A DNA stretch of 13,351 nucleotides from an uncultured Clostridia bacterium (lineage in GTDB: Bacteria; Bacillota; Clostridia; Christensenellales; Borkfalkiaceae): positions 1-13,351 of the forward strand of contig CANROI010000019.1 of NCBI GenBank assembly GCA_947632165.1, in the 5' to 3' direction. Numbering within the stretch: the first letter of the stretch is position 1; each line of letters starts with the position of its first letter. Positions 11,415 to 13,351 of the stretch are shown here, one piece after another. The notes under the pieces were generated by a model. That model searched no databases. It had not been told where the DNA came from and saw only the letters and a program-made list of their open reading frames with translations. The position numbers and the translations under genes were made by a program.

Positions 11415-13081
11415 ATTATATCAAGCTCTACGTCGAGGCGATCGAGCGCGGAGAGATCGTCACGAGCCGCCGCGTGCGGAAAGTATATCGACGCCTTCTC
11501 GACGAGATCGAGAGCCCGCCCGAGGGCTATGCTTATTATTTCGACGAAGAGGAAGCGTCGCGTCCGATTGAATTCATCGAGGAATTTTGCCGTCAATCGC
11601 AGGGCGTTCGCGGCGCGCCGCTCCTTCTTGAACTGTTCGAGAAGGCATTCATTCAAGCCCTGTTCGGCTTCAAACAAAAGAAGAACGGATTCCGACGATT
11701 CAACGAGACGCTTTTCCTCGTCGGGCGGAAGAACGGGAAGACGACGCTCCTCGCGGCGATCGCGCTCTATCTTCTTACATCGGACGACGAAGGGGCGGCG
11801 GAGGTTTACGTTGTCGCGACGAAGAAAGACCAAGCAAGGAAGACCTTCACGGAAGCGTTCAACATGATGCGGCAGTCTCCCGAGCTCAACGCCCTCTTGA
11901 AGAAGCGGCAAAGCGACATCTATTTCCCGCTCACGGCAAGCATTTTTCAAGCTCTCGCATCGGACAGCAACACACTCGACGGCTTGAATGCTCACGGCGT
12001 TATTATCGACGAGCTTCATGCGATCCGCGACCGCGCTCTCTATGAGGTCATGAAGCAATCGACGACCGCTCGGCGGCAGCCGATCATCGTCATGATCACG
12101 ACGGCGGGGACGGTGCGCGAAGGGATTTATGATGAACTGTATGATTATGCAATCCGAGTGGCGGACGGAGAGCTCACGGAAGACGGAAAGCTCATAGATG
12201 AGCATTTCCTTCCGATCCTCTACGAGCTCGACGCACGCGAGGAGTGGACAGATCCAAGGTGCTGGGCAAAGGCAAATCCCGGGCTTGGGACGATCAAGGA
12301 ATATGACAAGCTCGCCCAACAAGTAGAGCGAGCAAAACGGGATGCCGCGCGGCTTCCCGGGATTCTATGCAAAGATTTCAACGTGCGCGGAAATGAAATC
12401 GCTTCTTGGCTTCCATACGACGAGTGCAAAAACGATGCGACTTTCACGGAAGCAGACGTTTATGATACATACGCGATCGGCGGCTGCGATCTCTCCGCGA
12501 CGACGGATTTGACGGCAGCAACGCTCCTCATTCGGAAGAAGGGCGATCCCGTCGTCTATGTGTTGCAGCAATATTTCTTGCCCGAAAAGCGGGTTGAACT
12601 TGTAGAGGCAAGCTCCGAAAAAGAAGCTCCATACAGGAAATGGGCGGAGCGCGGGTTTCTTACGATTTGCGAAGGAAACCGTGTCAATTTTTCGGACGTC
12701 ACGGCGTGGTTTTGCAAGATGCGCGATGAGCTCAAAATAGACGTCTATAAAGTCGGATATGATAGAGCCCTTGCGGGATATTGGGTGGACGAGATGAAAA
12801 ACGAGGGGTTCGTAATGGAACCCGTCGCGCAAGGACCGTTCACTTGGGCGCAGCCGATGAGAGAAATGGGAGCTGCCATCTCGGCACATATGGTGAACTA
12901 TAACGCGAACCCGATTCTCTTATGGTGCTTAACGAATACGGGCGTGAAAAAGACGGGGCTCAACAATATCCAGCCCGTAAAAATCAAAGAAAAAAGGCGC
13001 ATCGACGGGGCGGTGAGTCTCCTCAATGCTTGGGTGATCTATGTCCGATATTTCGAGGACTATATGTATTTCGTGGGGTAA
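11411..13081 (+). CDS. terL: Terminase large subunit (HK97-like)
   Basis: This complete 556-aa protein is the ATP-driven DNA packaging motor and headful/cos nuclease. The ATPase domain has Walker A GRKNGKTT (105-112), Walker B VIIDELHA (197-204) and the coupling motif ITTAGT (229-234). The nuclease domain starts near GGCDLSATTDLTAA (357-370), with Asp360 and Asp366 likely metal ligands. YDRALAGYW (450-458) and RRIDGAVSLLNAW near the C-terminus hold further conserved acidic sites. Length and order fit the Terminase_1 family of siphoviruses. It starts by ATGA overlap with terS and precedes the portal gene by three bases. Confidence 0.95.
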   Translation: MNYIKLYVEAIERGEIVTSRRVRKVYRRLLDEIESPPEGYAYYFDEEEASRPIEFIEEFCRQSQGVRGAPLLLELFEKAFIQALFGFKQKKNGFRRFNETLFLVGRKNGKTTLLAAIALYLLTSDDEGAAEVYVVATKKDQARKTFTEAFNMMRQSPELNALLKKRQSDIYFPLTASIFQALASDSNTLDGLNAHGVIIDELHAIRDRALYEVMKQSTTARRQPIIVMITTAGTVREGIYDELYDYAIRVADGELTEDGKLIDEHFLPILYELDAREEWTDPRCWAKANPGLGTIKEYDKLAQQVERAKRDAARLPGILCKDFNVRGNEIASWLPYDECKNDATFTEADVYDTYAIGGCDLSATTDLTAATLLIRKKGDPVVYVLQQYFLPEKRVELVEASSEKEAPYRKWAERGFLTICEGNRVNFSDVTAWFCKMRDELKIDVYKVGYDRALAGYWVDEMKNEGFVMEPVAQGPFTWAQPMREMGAAISAHMVNYNANPILLWCLTNTGVKKTGLNNIQPVKIKEKRRIDGAVSLLNAWVIYVRYFEDYMYFVG

Positions 13082-13084
13082 AGA

Positions 13085-13351
13085 ATGAAGCAAGAAGAAA
13101 CGGAACGCCGCAGCCTGGCGGCGCGAATTTTTGGGAGAGTGAAGAAAAAGCCGACGCCGCAAGCAGAGGAAGGGTATACGAAAGCAAAGCTCCTCAATTC
13201 ATGGCAGACGATTTTCACGCCATTTGGAGGGAGTACATACGACCAAGCGCAGGTGCGGGCGGCGGTGCATACCTTTGCGAAGCGGGCGGCATGCGTCAAA
13301 ATCCGACATGTCTGCACGGAAACACATAGCGGAGAGGCGTGCGAGGACGTG
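13085..13351 (+). CDS. Portal protein, N-terminal part (cut by window end)
   Basis: The ORF starts at ATG 13085, three bases after the terL stop, and is open for 89 codons to the window edge. The start is basic (MKQEETERRSLAARIFGRVK). TKAKLLNSWQTIFTPFGG and YDQAQVRAAVHTFAKRAACV follow, which resemble the opening of HK97-family portal proteins (FTPF...G...Y....VR.AV..IA..AA). Its position straight after terL agrees. The portal forms the ring through which DNA enters the head. Confidence 0.8.
   Translation, partial: MKQEETERRSLAARIFGRVKKKPTPQAEEGYTKAKLLNSWQTIFTPFGGSTYDQAQVRAAVHTFAKRAACVKIRHVCTETHSGEACEDV

Noticed and set aside
11303..12322. 339-codon open frame on the minus strand opposite terS/terL
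   Set aside because: It is antisense to a clear terL with all motifs, contains no recognisable domain, and arises from codon bias of the sense gene.
1..13351. CRISPR array, diversity-generating retroelement, tRNA or toxin-antitoxin pair
   Set aside because: No regularly spaced repeats, reverse transcriptase, cloverleaf sequence or recognisable toxin/antitoxin pair was seen on either strand.

Overview
The window is one segment of a temperate tailed (siphovirus-type, HK97-like packaging) phage or prophage. The host is most likely a Firmicutes/Clostridia-type bacterium. This is inferred from strong AAAGGAG-type ribosome binding sites, consensus -35/-10 promoters, tightly packed small genes, and resemblance of the dcm, DUF5131, HNH and terminase proteins to clostridial phage families. 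I recognise no bacterial chromosomal gene, tRNA, rRNA, CRISPR array or insertion sequence.

Layout. Positions 15-1242 (minus strand) hold the lysogeny end: a serine recombinase with only its catalytic domain, a stand-alone HIRAN protein and a short XRE repressor. Positions 1243-1425 are a genetic switch with two divergent promoters and three palindromic operators. A fourth operator copy overlaps the stop codon of the first rightward gene, a Cro-like HTH protein (1426-1638). Everything from there on is on the plus strand. Positions 1639-3855 carry small early genes of unknown function, one of them a single-pass membrane protein. Positions 3852-7996 carry a nucleic-acid and nucleotide metabolism block: a C5-cytosine methyltransferase, a PAPS-reductase-like ATP pyrophosphatase, a dATP/dGTP diphosphohydrolase-like protein, a 34-residue remnant, a small phage protein and a DUF5131 (Gp37/Gp68) protein with a radical-SAM-type cysteine motif. 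Positions 7999-8819 hold small unknown genes. Positions 8874-9755 encode an HUH replication-initiator-like protein. Positions 9789-13351 are the switch to late genes and packaging: a sigma-like late regulator, an HNH endonuclease, a small gene, a probable cos-containing gap, TerS, TerL and the start of the portal gene. No gene-free stretch exceeds 300 bases.

The most interesting observation is inside the methyltransferase gene. The coding frame lacks motif VIII (QRRRR-IYLVADF), but that motif and about 50 following residues are present in the -1 frame from about 4388. A second ORF starts at 4159 in the +1 frame, and its natural continuation (ending KYYLSATACRGVLRRA...) now lies in the methyltransferase frame. 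One missing C in the CCCC run at 4391-4394 explains both. An extra G in the GGGG run at 4550-4553 would restore the methyltransferase frame and end the second ORF at a stop. The simplest reading is an overlapping gene nested in dcm, with the two frames swapped over about 160 bases by paired homopolymer indels (real or sequencing).
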